Notes: generated by a model not told the origin, from the sequence alone. A stretch of 64,000 bases of DNA from Eustoma russellianum (GCA_036186865.1 AP025049.1:24033869-24097868), one strand, 5' to 3'. Numbered from the stretch's first letter, positions 53,115 through 64,000 are shown. Program-made: numbers and translations.

Positions 53115-53249
53115 TATATATATATATATGTATATATATGTATATATATATATGTATATATGTATATATATATATATATGTATGTATATATATGTGTGTG
53201 TGTGTGTATATATATATATGTATATGTATATATTTAGATATATATATAT
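53115..53249. repeat. TA/TG microsatellite at LINE B/C 5' end
   Basis: A TA-rich run with TG interruptions lies directly against the LINE 5' UTR, like 3571-3728 at LINE A. To its right EPRV-7 leader begins within about 10 bp. Several overlapping Tyr/Ile frames here are repeat translations. Confidence 0.95.
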
Positions 53250-53254
53250 GGGGG

Positions 53255-53718
53255 TATGCAACATTGAAAAACACAGGTTTTCCTACTACCTTTCTTTTAA
53301 TTTCTCTCTCTCCATTCTCCCTTCTATCCAATATTTTCCCAACCTTTCTTCAATAACTATCCAACACAAGAACACTTTATATTTTGTTCTTGAAATAATC
53401 TTGAAGCCAATAACCTTGAAAGTCTCCCATTTTCAACAATAGTTGTATCTCAATATTTTGAAGAAATATTTATGGTATGAATTGAATTGAATTCTTTTTT
53501 ATTTTGAGTTCTTTAATATTCTTTTCTTGATTTTATTTATTGCTTTTATGTAATATATATCTATATAATTTGGTGGCTATATACCGCTTAATTTTATTAT
53601 AATTATTATATATATATATACACACACTACATATGGCTGGAATTAGTTCTGCCTAACCTTATTCCCATCTTCCTTTTCATATTTACTGTTCTTTATTTAT
53701 CTTCTTGGGGAGCTTAAT
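53255..53718 (+). promoter_or_regulatory. EPRV-7 leader, first part (TATA box absent)
   Basis: The sequence matches the EPRV leader from just downstream of the TATA box (CT-rich block, then AACAATAGTTGTATCTCAAT, TATGGTATGAATT). It continues through TATATACCGC, an unoccupied TA tract (about 53605-53618) and GGCTGGAATTAGTTC to CTTCTTGGGGAGCTTAAT. The palindrome and TATA box are missing. It is interrupted at 53719 by a gypsy-type LTR and resumes at 58140. Confidence 0.75.
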
Positions 53719-54435
53719 TGTAGCGCCCCGTACCCAGCCTGCCCGAATACGGTGCACCCGTCATACTTCACTACGGAGAGTACCAGGCGTCAATGCATAA
53801 CATGTCATAGTCCATAACAAAATGTATGGACTTCCATGCCTACATATCAACAGGTAAGCAAAACTTAGACAGAAGTAAAAAACTTTTAAATAAAACATTC
53901 CGAATGATCCAACATAATGTCTGCAACCCTGTCCGCAAAATAAAAGACAAATCCGAAATGTTTGTTCCAACATAAGTCCATCAAACATAAACCATCATGA
54001 TAAAATCCTTAAGCTGCCATCCTCTCTCTCGTCTACGGGTACAGAACTCTAGGCTCATCGTCAATCCACTCTACCCCGTTTCCTACAGGCTCTGGGAGGA
54101 AAAATAAGGGGGTGAGTGACAAAGCCACCAGCAAGTATACCATAAACAACCAAGAATTAAATGGAAAATATACACAAGAACCAAATCCCAAGAATTTGGA
54201 TTCTCCACATACCTGACCTTCAATCCATTGGCCGCCCAAAAGAAATAAGATCATAACTTATGCGACAATAAAATTATAACTTAAGTGACCGTACATAATA
54301 AGGTTGTAACCTAAGTAACAGTACATCTAGCATGCAACATGTATGAATATGCAATTATGATGCAACATGATAAGATGAGGATAAATTCGGTCATTCTTTC
54401 TTTCAAAGCATCATCATCATAAAACAAAAATAGAG

Positions 54436-54690
54436 AGTGTTCAGATCTATTATCTCCGGACCTGAGGCGGTCGTAACATTCCCTTCAGATCTATTGTTTC
54501 CAGATCCGAAAACGGTCATACAATCAATCATCGTAATCAGGTCTATTCTCTCCGGGCCTGAACGGTCATAATCGCCAACATCAGGTCTATTCTCTCCGGG
54601 ACTGAACGGTCATAATTATCATTATCAGATCTATTCTCTCCGGGCATGAACGGTCATAATCATCATCAGATCAATAAATCCCGGATATGA
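54436..54690. repeat. Tandem repeat of about 46 bp in gypsy-type LTR
   Basis: Five to six diverged copies carry the core CAGATCTATTCTCTCCGGGC followed by CTGAACGGTCATAATCATCA. Confidence 0.85.
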
Positions 54691-55034
54691 AGCAGGTTGT
54701 GCTGGCCAAGAATGAATGGCACCAATAGGAGTCATTCTTTCAAAAACTGAAATCTTTCTTTCAAAAAGAGCTTTTCTTCATTTCTTTGGCATAAAAATCA
54801 GTCTCAGAAATCATGTGAATGGGACGATGCAATGCATGATATGCAACGTGCAATTCATGCCTAATACATCACACGATACATATACGGACTTGTCCCTTAA
54901 GCTAGAAAATATTCCAGCATTAACACTCTGTTCATGCGGCCACCAAATCATCAATTTAGGGCCTATTTTTATAAACTTATGCCACACATATGCATAATGA
55001 AGTTTCATCTACATTCCATAAGAGAGATTAATCA

Positions 55035-55700
55035 CGGCTCCAGTGTTGGCTCAACCCTCCGGAACTGATGGGTTTGTGATTTATAGCAATGCGTCAAAGA
55101 ATGGTTTAGGTACTTAAATTGTAGCATAAGGTTATGATTTTGTATACCAATAAAGTTTAATCTAATACTGTGTTAAAGCCTTATGAACAAAACTATCATA
55201 CGCACGGCCTCGAACTTGAAGCAGTTTTGTTTGCCTTGAAGATCTGACGGCATTATTTATATGGGAAAAAGTGCACGGTATTCACGGTCCATAAAAGCTT
55301 AAAGTATTTGTTCTTTTAGAAAGAATTAAACATGAGGCAGCGGAGATGGTTAGAATTGTTGAAAGACTACGATTTGGTCATCCATTACCACCCAGGAAAG
55401 GCTAATAAAGTGGCTGATGCATTAAGCAGGAAGTCCAGCCATGCGCGACAATCACCATTGGAAAGAGAAATGGAAGAATTTGGTTTAGATTTGATTGACT
55501 CCACAGTGAACGTTTTGACAGCATTGACCATCACACCGAGTTTGATTGATCGGGTAAAAGAGGCTCAGAAGAATGATAAGACCCTAAGTGAGATAACGGA
55601 AAGGATGAAACATGATCAGGTTGAGGGATTTCAGGTCAATGAGGATGGGAGACTATGGTTCAGAGGAAGATTGTGTGCCTGATGTAGATTGTAACATTAC
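55035..55700 (+). pseudogene. Gypsy pol fragment: RNase H and integrase zinc-region start
   Basis: The first half matches the Ty3-gypsy RNase H in broken frames (APVLAQPSGTDGFVIYS-like start, then the YPTHDLELAA-like and HSLKY-like positions). An open frame at 55332-55682 gives MRQRRWLELLKDYDLVIHYH and PGKANKVADALSRKSS, the classic gypsy RNase H end with the ADALSRK motif. A linker and RLWFRGRLCA follow, which normally precedes the integrase zinc finger. No integrase core follows. Its orientation is opposite to the enclosing LTR. Confidence 0.85.
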
Positions 55701-58139
55701 GAGGTAGATAAGACCATCAAATCACGAATTTACTAGAAAGGGTACTGCTGAGTCCAGCAGTGCAGTACTTGTTCTCACCTCAGTTTCGTGGGCCATAAGG
55801 CCTTATCCGATTAAGGATACAACCTGGAAACATAGAATACACTAAGAAGTAATATTTAAGGCCCCAAATCACATACAAGTCCATTTAAATAAGATTAAAG
55901 CCTCAACAAACGCTATACCCTGCGGCCTTGTTTTCCATATTTTGTACCGTGATTTCCCCTTGATTGTTACCCCTTAAAAAGGGTAATTTCAGGAAATTTC
56001 CTTCCATGGACATACACCTCTATGTATTAGGTAAGTACTGTAAAATTTTCAAGGTAATCCAATATACTTAAGGGGGTCAAATAATTTTCTTTCTAAGTCA
56101 AGGTATCTACTAGAACTGCAGTGACCTACTCCTACTAAAAATTTTATTAAGGGCAAACCACAAATCTTTTTACCGAAAATCCACCTCTCACTTTTACTAA
56201 ACATATAAAGCTACCATCCTGCCAAAATGTAGCTAAATTTCATGTTCCTAAGGTTCATTTTCAGGCCATACAATACACCACTTAAAACTGTCCAGCTCCA
56301 GTAGTTTTAACTTTTATCACTTTTTCTTGTCCATTACTTCCCAAATAACCTTTTTTTCCAAAATGGCTTACTAACCACTAAATACATATTTTGACATAAC
56401 CATTTTCAGTTTAATAATAATCTTTGGTCTACACATATGTCACGCCAACAGCCTTGTAAACGTGCAAATAGTACACACCATTTTCACCCATTTCTCTCCT
56501 CATAAAGTCTATTTTCAATAATACTAATTCCATCAATCATATAGTCACCCCACAGCCCGTATGTAGAGCATAATATGTCTCTTGTCATATTTAAGTTTGA
56601 GCACAAACACATCCATGTAGTAAATCATACAACCATGACAACCCTTGTTCTTAAAATCACTAAGTTCTCATGCATAGTACTTAGAATCTTCAACTAATAT
56701 TCACATCTTAGAGAGGCTAGTCATTCAAGCATATACTTTACAAATAAACCAAGGTTGCTTAGAGTGTACTTGCCTCTTTGAGCTTAGATCTTTCTTTAGT
56801 TTGTGCCTTCGTTGAAATAGAGTGGACTTCCCTCCAAACTCTTCCTAAGCATACGGTTGAGAGAGAGAGTTGAGGTAAGTGTTGGCTACTATTTGAAGAC
56901 ATAATGGAGCTAGTTTGAAGCTAGATTAGCTTACCAAAATGGTGTTCAAATGAGGATTGCAAGAGGTTCAACCCACCAAATTCTTGGTACCATCTAGTAG
57001 CTTGAAGGAACTTCACCTAGTGACCATGTAGGGGTCACGGTTTTGGTAAGGTAAAACAACCAAAATGTAATCTTTACATTTAGAAGAAATGAAATTTACT
57101 TTAGAATCTTGGATATAACTTACCTAGATGAAACTTGGATCTTGAAGATGGCCTTGAATCTTCCTAATCCAATGCTAGCCGAAGTGAGATAATGGAGGAT
57201 TAGTCTAAGTGTGCAAGGGTCTTTAGTGGTTCTCTTAGGAAAACCTTTGAGTGTATTGTGAGGTAGGGTTCAGAGGATGCTTCTAGGGTATTCTTGAAAA
57301 TGCTTTCTTGTAATCCAAGGGGGTTGGCCGGCGGTTCCTTAAAGAAGGAGGGAAAACCTTTCATTTGCATAGACACCATAATTGGTGTCTTACACTAATT
57401 ACTACTTGAGTTACTTTTTGAGGTGGGGTTAAGAAAAAGTAAACAATGTTGTTGATGAAGTCTTCATGGTTTACCCTAGTAGGATAACCGGTGTTTGGGT
57501 GAGGTTGAGTTTATTTATCCCTTAGTTACCTTCCTTAATTACTCCTTGAGTTACTTTTTAGGATGGGTTAGAGAAGTAACTAGAGTAATGGATCAAGGTT
57601 TCTCATGGCTTCACCATGGTACAAACCGACGGTAGGGGGTTTTAGGCTTATTTACTCTTTGTTTGCTTTTGAGGATAGTTAAAAGAAGTAGCTAAAGTAA
57701 AAAAGGGTTAGTTGAGATATTAAGGTGATCCCATGGATCCTTCCCATGGTTGTACCTGGCGGTTCTTAGGGGGAAAAGGTGGAAAGTTTTCAAAATTCTT
57801 GTAACATACTCATGAGGCTTATTTACTACATGTTTAAGCCTTTTTGGATCATGTATAAAAAAACTAATAAAGTGGTTAGTCGGCTTTTTAATGAGTGAGA
57901 TTATTCTAGAGTCTCCAAGACTCCAAGTATGCCGGATTTTTCTTTAAAAAAATGGGGAGGGTATAATTGTTATTTCACTTGAGACATACTTATATAATTA
58001 TACCATTTCTTATAATATTCACTTTAGGAAATTTGATTGAAGAAGTAATAATAACTTAATAAAACGCACTTGGCATATCCAACATTAAATTACTCCATAT
58101 GAGTCTCAAATACAGTACGATTTTTCGTTGGGTACAACA

Positions 58140-58285
58140 TCAATCACCCCCTTTTATTTTGTTAATTTAAATTTATTTACTTTCAGTTTATCTTCTTGAG
58201 GAGTTTAATCACTCCCTTTTATTTTGTTATATTGTTTATTATTATATTCTTTTAGTGTCGGTGATCATTATTCATGTTTGTGTTG
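58140..58285 (+). other. EPRV-7 leader, second part
   Basis: The sequence resumes TCAATCACCCCCTTTTATTT and continues the leader seen inverted at 36200-36310. It contains a tandem duplication of the block TTTATCTTCTTGAGGAGTTTAATCAC/TCCCTTTTATTTTG (about 58140-58235). It ends at the primer site. Confidence 0.7.
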
Positions 58286-58297
58286 TGGTATCAGAGA
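58286..58297 (+). other. Primer binding site (initiator tRNA-Met), EPRV-7
   Basis: TGGTATCAGAGA matches the tRNA 3' end except for the last base (C in EPRV-5). It is followed by CAATTGGTTCAGAGTACCG, as in EPRV-5. Confidence 0.88.
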
Positions 58298-58488
58298 CAA
58301 TTGGTTCAGAGTACCGACAGCTCATTCAGTTTTATATATCTTTTAATTATATTTGTGTAAATCTTTGGAGAGTGTTTGCTTTGTACATGCTGGGTTATAA
58401 GTCTCATCTGAAGAGCAATAAATCTTGCATGCGTCAAAGTGTTTGTAGCCAAAGATCCAAACAAATATAAAAGAAAGCATATATAAAA

Positions 58489-59721
58489 ATGGAGGATCTG
58501 TTCGAAGGATCTGCTTCGTGCAGTTCGGTAACATGTGCAAATGAGAATAAAATTGTCAACACTGAGGAAATAAAAATAGAGAATTTTGACAAAGCAGTAA
58601 ATAATTGGGTCATTCCAAAGATTAAGAAGAATGAAATATATGAGTCCTCAATATTTAATATGTTAAAATCCGATTACATAATTAAAACGGAGGAGAGAGA
58701 TATTCCACTCTCTAAACCGTTTGAAACAATACAACTTCTTTCTTATAAATCACTAGAAAAACATAAAAAGAAAGGACATCAATATTTACATGTTGGTCTA
58801 ATACAAGTGTGTATCAAACCTTTAACAAGAGAAGGTTTAGATACAACAATATTGGTAGTCTTAAGAGATATACGACATAACAACTTTGAACAATCACTTC
58901 TTAGTTCTGTCGAGTCCAGTCTGTGTACAGGACCAATCTCTTTTGATTGTTATCCAAATTTTTCATGTTCTTTAAAAGATACACAGATATTGAAATCTTT
59001 GGTGCTCCAAACAAAAACACATGAATATAATATGTTGCCAGGATCAATTCCATTGGCTTTAATATATCGGATTCATTACAAAGTAATGAGTTCCATGTTT
59101 ATTGGTCCAAAACCAAAACACTCTTTAAAAAGAGGAGAAACAATAATTCTACATACAGATCTGACCAGATCTAATGCTGTAATTTCAAGATCTATAAAAT
59201 GGAATGATGTAAATCTTCCAGAAGAATGGGTCTTAGAAAGAGCAGTAAAAGCTACAAATCAAAAACATGAAACAAATACTTAAATCAATAGAATAAAACA
59301 ATTAAATGATGGATCAGTTAAATTAAGCTTTGCTAGTAGTTTTTCCACTAGAGATAAAGATAACGCATCTATTTCTAGCACAATAAATTTAGGAAGATTC
59401 TCACAGATACCATCTGTGATAGATGTTCCTTATCAAAAACAAAGATTTTCAACATCAGATGTTGAATATACTAACTCTTCATTTAGAAAAGCTGATTATT
59501 CTACCGAAATTCCTAGACCAGTTTATTCTAAAACAGATTTTTATTATAAATCAGATTTTAATGCACCTAGTACATCAAATAATATTTACACTAAATCAGA
59601 TTTTAGTGCACCTAATAGCCCAACAAAATCTGCAATAACAGATAATATTGCAAATGAATTAAATGTAATAGAAAAAGAATTTGAAGTAAATAAAACTGTA
59701 TTACATAATGAAATTTTATAG
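58489..59721 (+). pseudogene. EPRV-7 movement protein and spacer, one stop
   Basis: The frame from ATG 58489 (MEDLFEGSASCSSVTC) is open for 264 residues. It contains NWVIPKIKKNEIYESSIFNM, then the 30K-superfamily core: YLHVGLIQVCIKPLTREGLD, VVLRDIRH (the conserved LxD position of the family) and SLCTGPISFDCYPNFSCSLK. A TAA at 59281-59283 interrupts. The same frame continues to 59721 with INLGRFSQIPSVIDVPYQKQ and Asn/Ser/Thr-rich repeats (YSKTDFYYKSDF, YTKSDFSAPN). It ends at a stop next to a frameshift. The product would act at plasmodesmata, N-terminal in the viral polyprotein. Confidence 0.85.
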
Positions 59722-61520
59722 TTAGGAAAATAATAATAAAAGAGAATGGTTTTTTAAACATTATTGTAATATTCGAAATCAAATTCAAGAAAACTATTAT
59801 GAATTTATAAATATTCACAAAATAAATATATATTTCTTTGATTGGTTTGAAATATATGCTTCACAAAATAATATAGAATTTCCTTTTAAAACTTTAAACC
59901 CAATAATTGAAAAATCAAAGGAGTGGATAACCATCACATCATCAAAAAAGATAGTGTCAAATCATCCACCTTTAGCAGGTATAAAACTAGATATATCAGG
60001 GAATCCGATAGAAGCTATTCCTTATAAAAATATGATAGAAGATTCTCTTATAAATACCAAACATATTATTCAACAAAATAATTATACAAATACACATCTA
60101 AATACAATAGGAAAACAATTAGATAAGTTAGAAAAATGTTACCAAACACAACCAATTAAATCAATAAGTGAAGAAACACCTTATCAAAAATTTAAACAAC
60201 TATTATTTAAACCTTTTGAAATATCATATTCTAGTATGCAACCTATATCTAATAAAGATGATTTCAATCAATTTATAAAACAACAATTAAGTCGTATAGA
60301 AAAAAGTTTGGAAAATAGTAATTCTATTACAAATGAAGTAGTTGCGGATTCAAATGCTAATACTTCTATAGCTAGTAGGACTACAAATAAAGAAAAAGAA
60401 GTCACTTCTTCTAAAATTAATAATTTAGAAGAAAACAAATCTTCAAATAATTCTGATAATTCTGATAGTTCAGATAGTGAATTATGTAAAGCATATGAAC
60501 AATTCCAGAATAATAATCCTAAAGGAAATAAATTAGAAAAAATAGAATGGGATAAATCTATAGTACTAGTACAAATGTCTACCGATTTAAAAATAAAACC
60601 TATTTCCCAATATCGTTTTAATGCACAATCAATTTATTCTTGGAATATAGATGGAGTGTCAGAATATCAAATAATTAATGTATTACAACAAATGACAATG
60701 GCAGCAAATGCTTATAGAACTCAGTTAACACCTGATGATAAAGCAATTGCTGAATATCTTATTTCTGGGTTTTCTAGCCAACTAAAAGGTTGGTGGGATC
60801 ATTATTTAACTCCCATACAGAGGCAAGAAATATTAAATGCAATAAAAGTTGATGAAGAAAATAATCATATAATTATTGATGAAGGAACAGTATTCGATTC
60901 TGTTGCTACACTTATATTATGTATATCTTTACATTTTATAGGTGGCCCATCACATATTAAAGATAAAAATGCCGAATTATTAGCAAATTTAAGATGTAGA
61001 AAACTTAGCGATTTTCAGTGGTATAAAAATATTTTTCTAACCAGAGTTATGATTAGAGAAGATTCCAAACAGTCATTCTGAAAGGAAAAATTCCTTGCAG
61101 GATTACCAAATTTATTAGGAGAAAAAGTTAGGAATAAAGTTAGAAAAAATTCAGGACAACAAATAATTTCTTATTCAAATTATACCTATGAAGAATTAAT
61201 AAATTTTATACAAAAAGAAGGATTAAGATTATGCCAAGATATAAGATTACAAAGTGGTTTAAAGAAAGAATTAAGACAGACTAAGTCTGAATTAGGAACT
61301 TTCTGTAAACAATTTGATGATGATCCATATAAACCCTATAATAAAGAATGTCGAGGAGAATGTTGTAGAAAACCTTATAATAGAAATATTAGAAAACCTT
61401 ATAACAATAGGTATAACAACAGATATAATAAAGGTAATAAATATCATAAAAGATTTCAAAAATCCTCTAATGAATTTTATAAAAACAATTACAACATTAA
61501 AAATAAAAAAAACCTTACAG
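59722..61520 (+). pseudogene. EPRV-7 coat protein region
   Basis: After the frameshift near 59725 the frame runs YYEFINIHKINIYFFDWFEI (about 59795-59850), then open at 59954-61081: SNHPPLAGIKLDISGNPIEA, a Gln/Lys/Ser/Asp-rich middle and the capsid core. The core carries WNIDGVSEYQIINVLQQMTM, AEYLISGFSSQLKGWWDHYL and LILCISLHFIGGPSHIKDKN. A TGA at 61079-61081 falls at the usual Trp of the F-W-K-E-K-F-L-x-G-L-P motif. The same frame continues beyond as an Asn/Arg/Tyr-rich basic tail to about 61500, where a frameshift occurs. Basic C-termini of caulimovirid capsids bind nucleic acid. Confidence 0.85.
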
Positions 61521-61571
61521 AAAAACAAATTACAAGAAAAATAAAAATACAAGAGATTATAAAAATATTGA

Positions 61572-61613
61572 ATGTTATAAATGTTATAAGAAAGGACATG
61601 CTGCAAATTATTG
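61572..61613 (+). pseudogene. EPRV-7 CCHC zinc knuckle
   Basis: CYKCYKKGHAANYC has the C-X2-C-X4-H-X4-C spacing conserved in caulimovirid capsid C-termini. It is in the frame after the 61500 shift. A TAA at about 61687 follows in NLLD-stop-SSSET. Confidence 0.9.
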
Positions 61614-61689
61614 TAGATTAAAAACAAAGTTACAAGAACTAAATTTAGAAGAATCTATACTAGAAAAAATATCAAATCTACTTGATTAA

Positions 61690-62430
61690 TCTTCTTCGGA
61701 GACAGAAGAAACATCTTTCGAGTCAGCTGAAGATCTTCAAGTTGATGAATTATATACATCTTGTTCAGAATCATCTGATGAAGAAAAACATATTTATGTT
61801 CTGACAAAAGAACAAGAAACAATATTAGAAATGTTAAAACATATTGAAAATCCTCAATTACAAAAAGAATATCTAGATAAAATCATAGATATAAATCCAA
61901 AACAAAAGGAAACAAATAAATCAACTATATTACCAAATGTATCAACTAGTTATTATGACTTAACTAGTATATTAAATAAAAATAAAAACACAAAGAATAA
62001 AAATGTAACAATTCCAGATCTACAAAAAGAAACAAAAGAAATAAAAATAGAATTAAAAGAATTAAAAAATAAACAAAAACAAGATTCAGAAGTTATGAAA
62101 TTAATACTTACAAAATTACAGACAACAAAAGAGTCTGATCAATTTTCAAACACAGAACCAGTAAAGATAGATACAAATGTCATAGAAAATATTTCTAATG
62201 TACCACACGATTTATTTATTTTAAGAGAAATAACATCAAGAAAATATTTAATAAGAGTAACCATAAAATTCTCAGAACAGTATCATTTAGATACAAGCGC
62301 TCTATTTGATACAGGAGCAGATTTAAATTGTATTAAAATTAATTTGGTTCCAAAATCCTACAGAGAATCAACCACTACTAGACTCTCTACAGCAAATAAT
62401 ACCAAATTACAAGTCAAATGTAAGACTTAA
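61690..62430 (+). pseudogene. EPRV-7 spacer and aspartic protease
   Basis: An acidic spacer (SSETEETSFESAEDLQVDEL) leads to an open frame at 61831-62430. Lys/Glu/Asn-rich sequence that could form a coiled coil (about 62020-62130) precedes the protease. The protease shows LFDTGADLNCI (active-site D-T-G, about 62304-62335) and TRLSTANNTKLQV. It would cleave the viral polyprotein. A TAA at 62428-62430 ends the frame, and the sequence continues in the same frame. Confidence 0.88.
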
Positions 62431-63700
62431 GCTTACATTATAAAATCAAATACAGCAATAAAAATAATGTTCTTAGTCGTGGATGATATCCATCATGCAG
62501 TTATACTAGGAACACCTTTTATGAATTTAATTACACCATATAAAGTAGGAATTAATTCTATTTCTTTCAAAATAAGAAATAAAAAACTTCATTTTGAATT
62601 TTTAGAAAAACCTAAAACAAAAAATTTAGATTTAATTAAAGCTTGTTCAATTCATAAAGAACAAGTAAATGCAATAATCAAAAGTAAGATTTTTCAATTA
62701 CAATCATTAAAAGACACAGTAAATATCAATAAGATAGAACAATCCTTGAAAGATCCTAAGATGATAACTAAAATACAAAATCTTAAACTATCATTTGAAA
62801 ATGAACTTTGTTCAGATCTTCCAAATGCCTTCTGGTCAAGGAAACAACATATAGTTGATCTTCCGTATACTCCAGAATTCAGAGAAGAAGAAATATCTAC
62901 AAAAGCAAGACCGATTCAGATGAATGCTGAATTGGAACAACATTATAAAAAAGAAATACAAGATTTAGAATCAAAAGGATTAATACAGAAACCAAGGTCT
63001 CCTTGGAGTTGTGCTGCTCTTTATGTGAATAAAAGTGCAGAAATAGAACGAGGAACACCTAGATTAGTAATAAATTATAAACCATTAAATAAAGCATTAA
63101 AATGGATAAGAAACCCATTACCTAATAAAAAAGATTTATTAACATGGTCACATTCTGTATGCATATTCAAAATTTGATATGAAATCAGGATTTTGGTAAA
63201 TACAAATATCTGAAAAAGATAGATACAAAACAACATTTACAGTTCCATTCGGTCAATATGAATAGAAAGTAATACCTTTTGGATTAAAAAAATGTGCCTT
63301 CTGAATATCAGAGAGTTATGAATAATATTTTTATAGATTATTCCACTTTTTGTATTATCTATATAGATAATGTATTAATATTTTCCAAATCAATAGAAGA
63401 ACATTTTAAACATTTAAAAACTTTCTTCTATATAGCAAAGAAAAATGGTTTGGTATTATCTAAATCTAAAATGTCTTTATTCCAGACTAAAATAAGATTT
63501 TTAGGACATCATTTATCTCAAGGTACAATTTTACCAATAGAAAGATCTTTGGAATTTGCATCAAAATTTCTAGATAAAATATTAGATAAAAATCAATTAC
63601 AAAGATTTCTTGGATCTTTAAATTATGTTGTTGATTTTATTCCAAATATCATAATAATAGCAAAACCATTACATAATAGATTAAAGAAAAATCCACCAAT
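62431..63700 (+). pseudogene. EPRV-7 reverse transcriptase, broken
   Basis: It is open from 62467 to 63177: VILGTPFMNLITPYKVGINS (end of protease), FWSRKQHIVDLPYTPEF, LIQKPRSPWSCAALYVNKSA and RLVINYKPLNKALKWIRNPL (RT fingers). A frameshift near 63165 displaces KFDMKSGFW, and a TAA falls inside that motif near 63196-63200. A TAG after FGQYE (63261-63263) is shared with EPRV-5. The active-site box reads YIDN (about 63358-63370), so the second catalytic Asp is lost. GHHLSQGTILPIERSLEFAS and RFLGSLNYVVDFIPN follow in frame. Confidence 0.88.
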
Positions 63701-64000
63701 ATGGACTGAAGAACATACTTCAGTTGTTAAGAAAATAAAAAGTTTAGTATCTGATATACCCTTCTTACATATAGAAAATCCTAATCTCTTTAAAATAGTT
63801 GAAACGGATGCATCAGATATTGGATATGGTGGAATATTAAAACAATTACAAAATGGTAAAGAGTCTATAGTTCAATATACTTCTGGTCATTGGAATGATA
63901 CCCAAAAATCCTATTCTACTATTAAAAAAGAAATTTTAAGTATAATATTATGTATTAATAAATTTCAAAATGATTTATTAAATAAAAATTTTCTTTTACG
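63701..64000 (+). pseudogene. EPRV-7 RNase H, runs off the window
   Basis: The sequence shows the RNase H start (ETDASDIGYGGILKQLQNGK, with the first catalytic Asp) and VQYTSGHWNDTQKSYSTIKK. EILSIILCINKFQNDLLNKN follows, with the catalytic Glu position. The frame is open to base 64000 and continues outside. ORF2 and the promoter would be expected beyond. Confidence 0.88.

Larger units (their letters stand above)
53719..58139 (-). mobile_element. Gypsy-type LTR (about 4.4 kb) with a captured gypsy pol fragment
   Basis: The ends are TGTAGCGCCCCG (53719) and GTTGGGTACAACA (58139). Flanks are TTAAT (53714-53718) and TCAAT (58140-58144), a duplication with one mismatch. The left end is the inverse of the right end of the 5072-30541 LTR (GGCGCTA, GTGCAC, GACGCC-TGTACTC features). 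That places this LTR on the minus strand, with its start at 58139. Within it, a gypsy RNase H/integrase fragment (55035-55700) lies on the plus strand. The rest (55701-58139 and 53719-55034) holds no gene I recognise. It could also be two partial LTRs around a deleted internal region. Confidence 0.65.

Overview
The window is nuclear plant DNA, most likely from a dicot and from a repeat-rich, silenced region. It holds no recognisable single-copy host gene, tRNA, rRNA or CRISPR array. Almost every base belongs to one of five repeat classes: (i) L1-clade LINEs with a DUF4283-type ORF1 and an endonuclease/RT/RNase H ORF2; (ii) SIRE/Maximus-like Ty1-copia elements with LTRs of about 2.6-2.7 kb; (iii) Ty3-gypsy-type LTRs; (iv) broken copies of one endogenous pararetrovirus (EPRV, Caulimoviridae); (v) two MITEs. 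The EPRV order is leader, initiator-Met-tRNA primer site, movement protein, coat protein, zinc finger, protease, RT, RNase H, then a separate ORF2 beginning MTPEQWQ, then palindrome and TATA promoter. That layout best fits a florendovirus-like virus. All coding sequences carry stops or frameshifts.

Layout: 1-3570, minus-strand LINE A, cut by the window edge. 3571-4035, TA/TG microsatellite and a fold-back MITE. 4141-5071, EPRV-1 ORF2 and start of its regulatory region. 5072-30541, a four-level nest: a gypsy-type LTR (TSD ATATC) sits inside the EPRV palindrome; a three-LTR copia composite (7175-30267) sits in that LTR; and a complete copia element (8310-19348, TSD ATATT) sits in the RT active-site codons of the composite. 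30542-35777, EPRV-1 promoter and leader meeting EPRV-2 head to head. 35776-41830, small EPRV-3, -4 and -5 pieces in alternating orientation, with LINE D and a 307-bp hAT-type MITE inserted. 41831-44810, a solo SIRE-like LTR. 44811-45773, EPRV-6 ORF2 tail and promoter. 45774-53114, a near-complete minus-strand LINE B/C split by an inverted internal fragment of another LINE (E). 53115-64000, microsatellite and EPRV-7, the longest viral copy, interrupted in its leader by a 4.4-kb gypsy-type LTR and running off the window end inside RNase H.

The most interesting signals are these. Every visible LINE end abuts a TA-type microsatellite, and two independent LINEs occupy the same TA tract of the EPRV leader in the same relative orientation. 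A LINE 3' UTR segment of about 95 nt is much better conserved than the coding sequence. A perfect 9+3+9 palindrome is kept upstream of the EPRV TATA box. EPRV copies share the same premature stops, which implies they descend from an already dead copy. The copia composite carries the same LTR-internal junction twice. A local burst of single-base indels around 19.2-23 kb may be assembly error. I found no clearly new cellular system.
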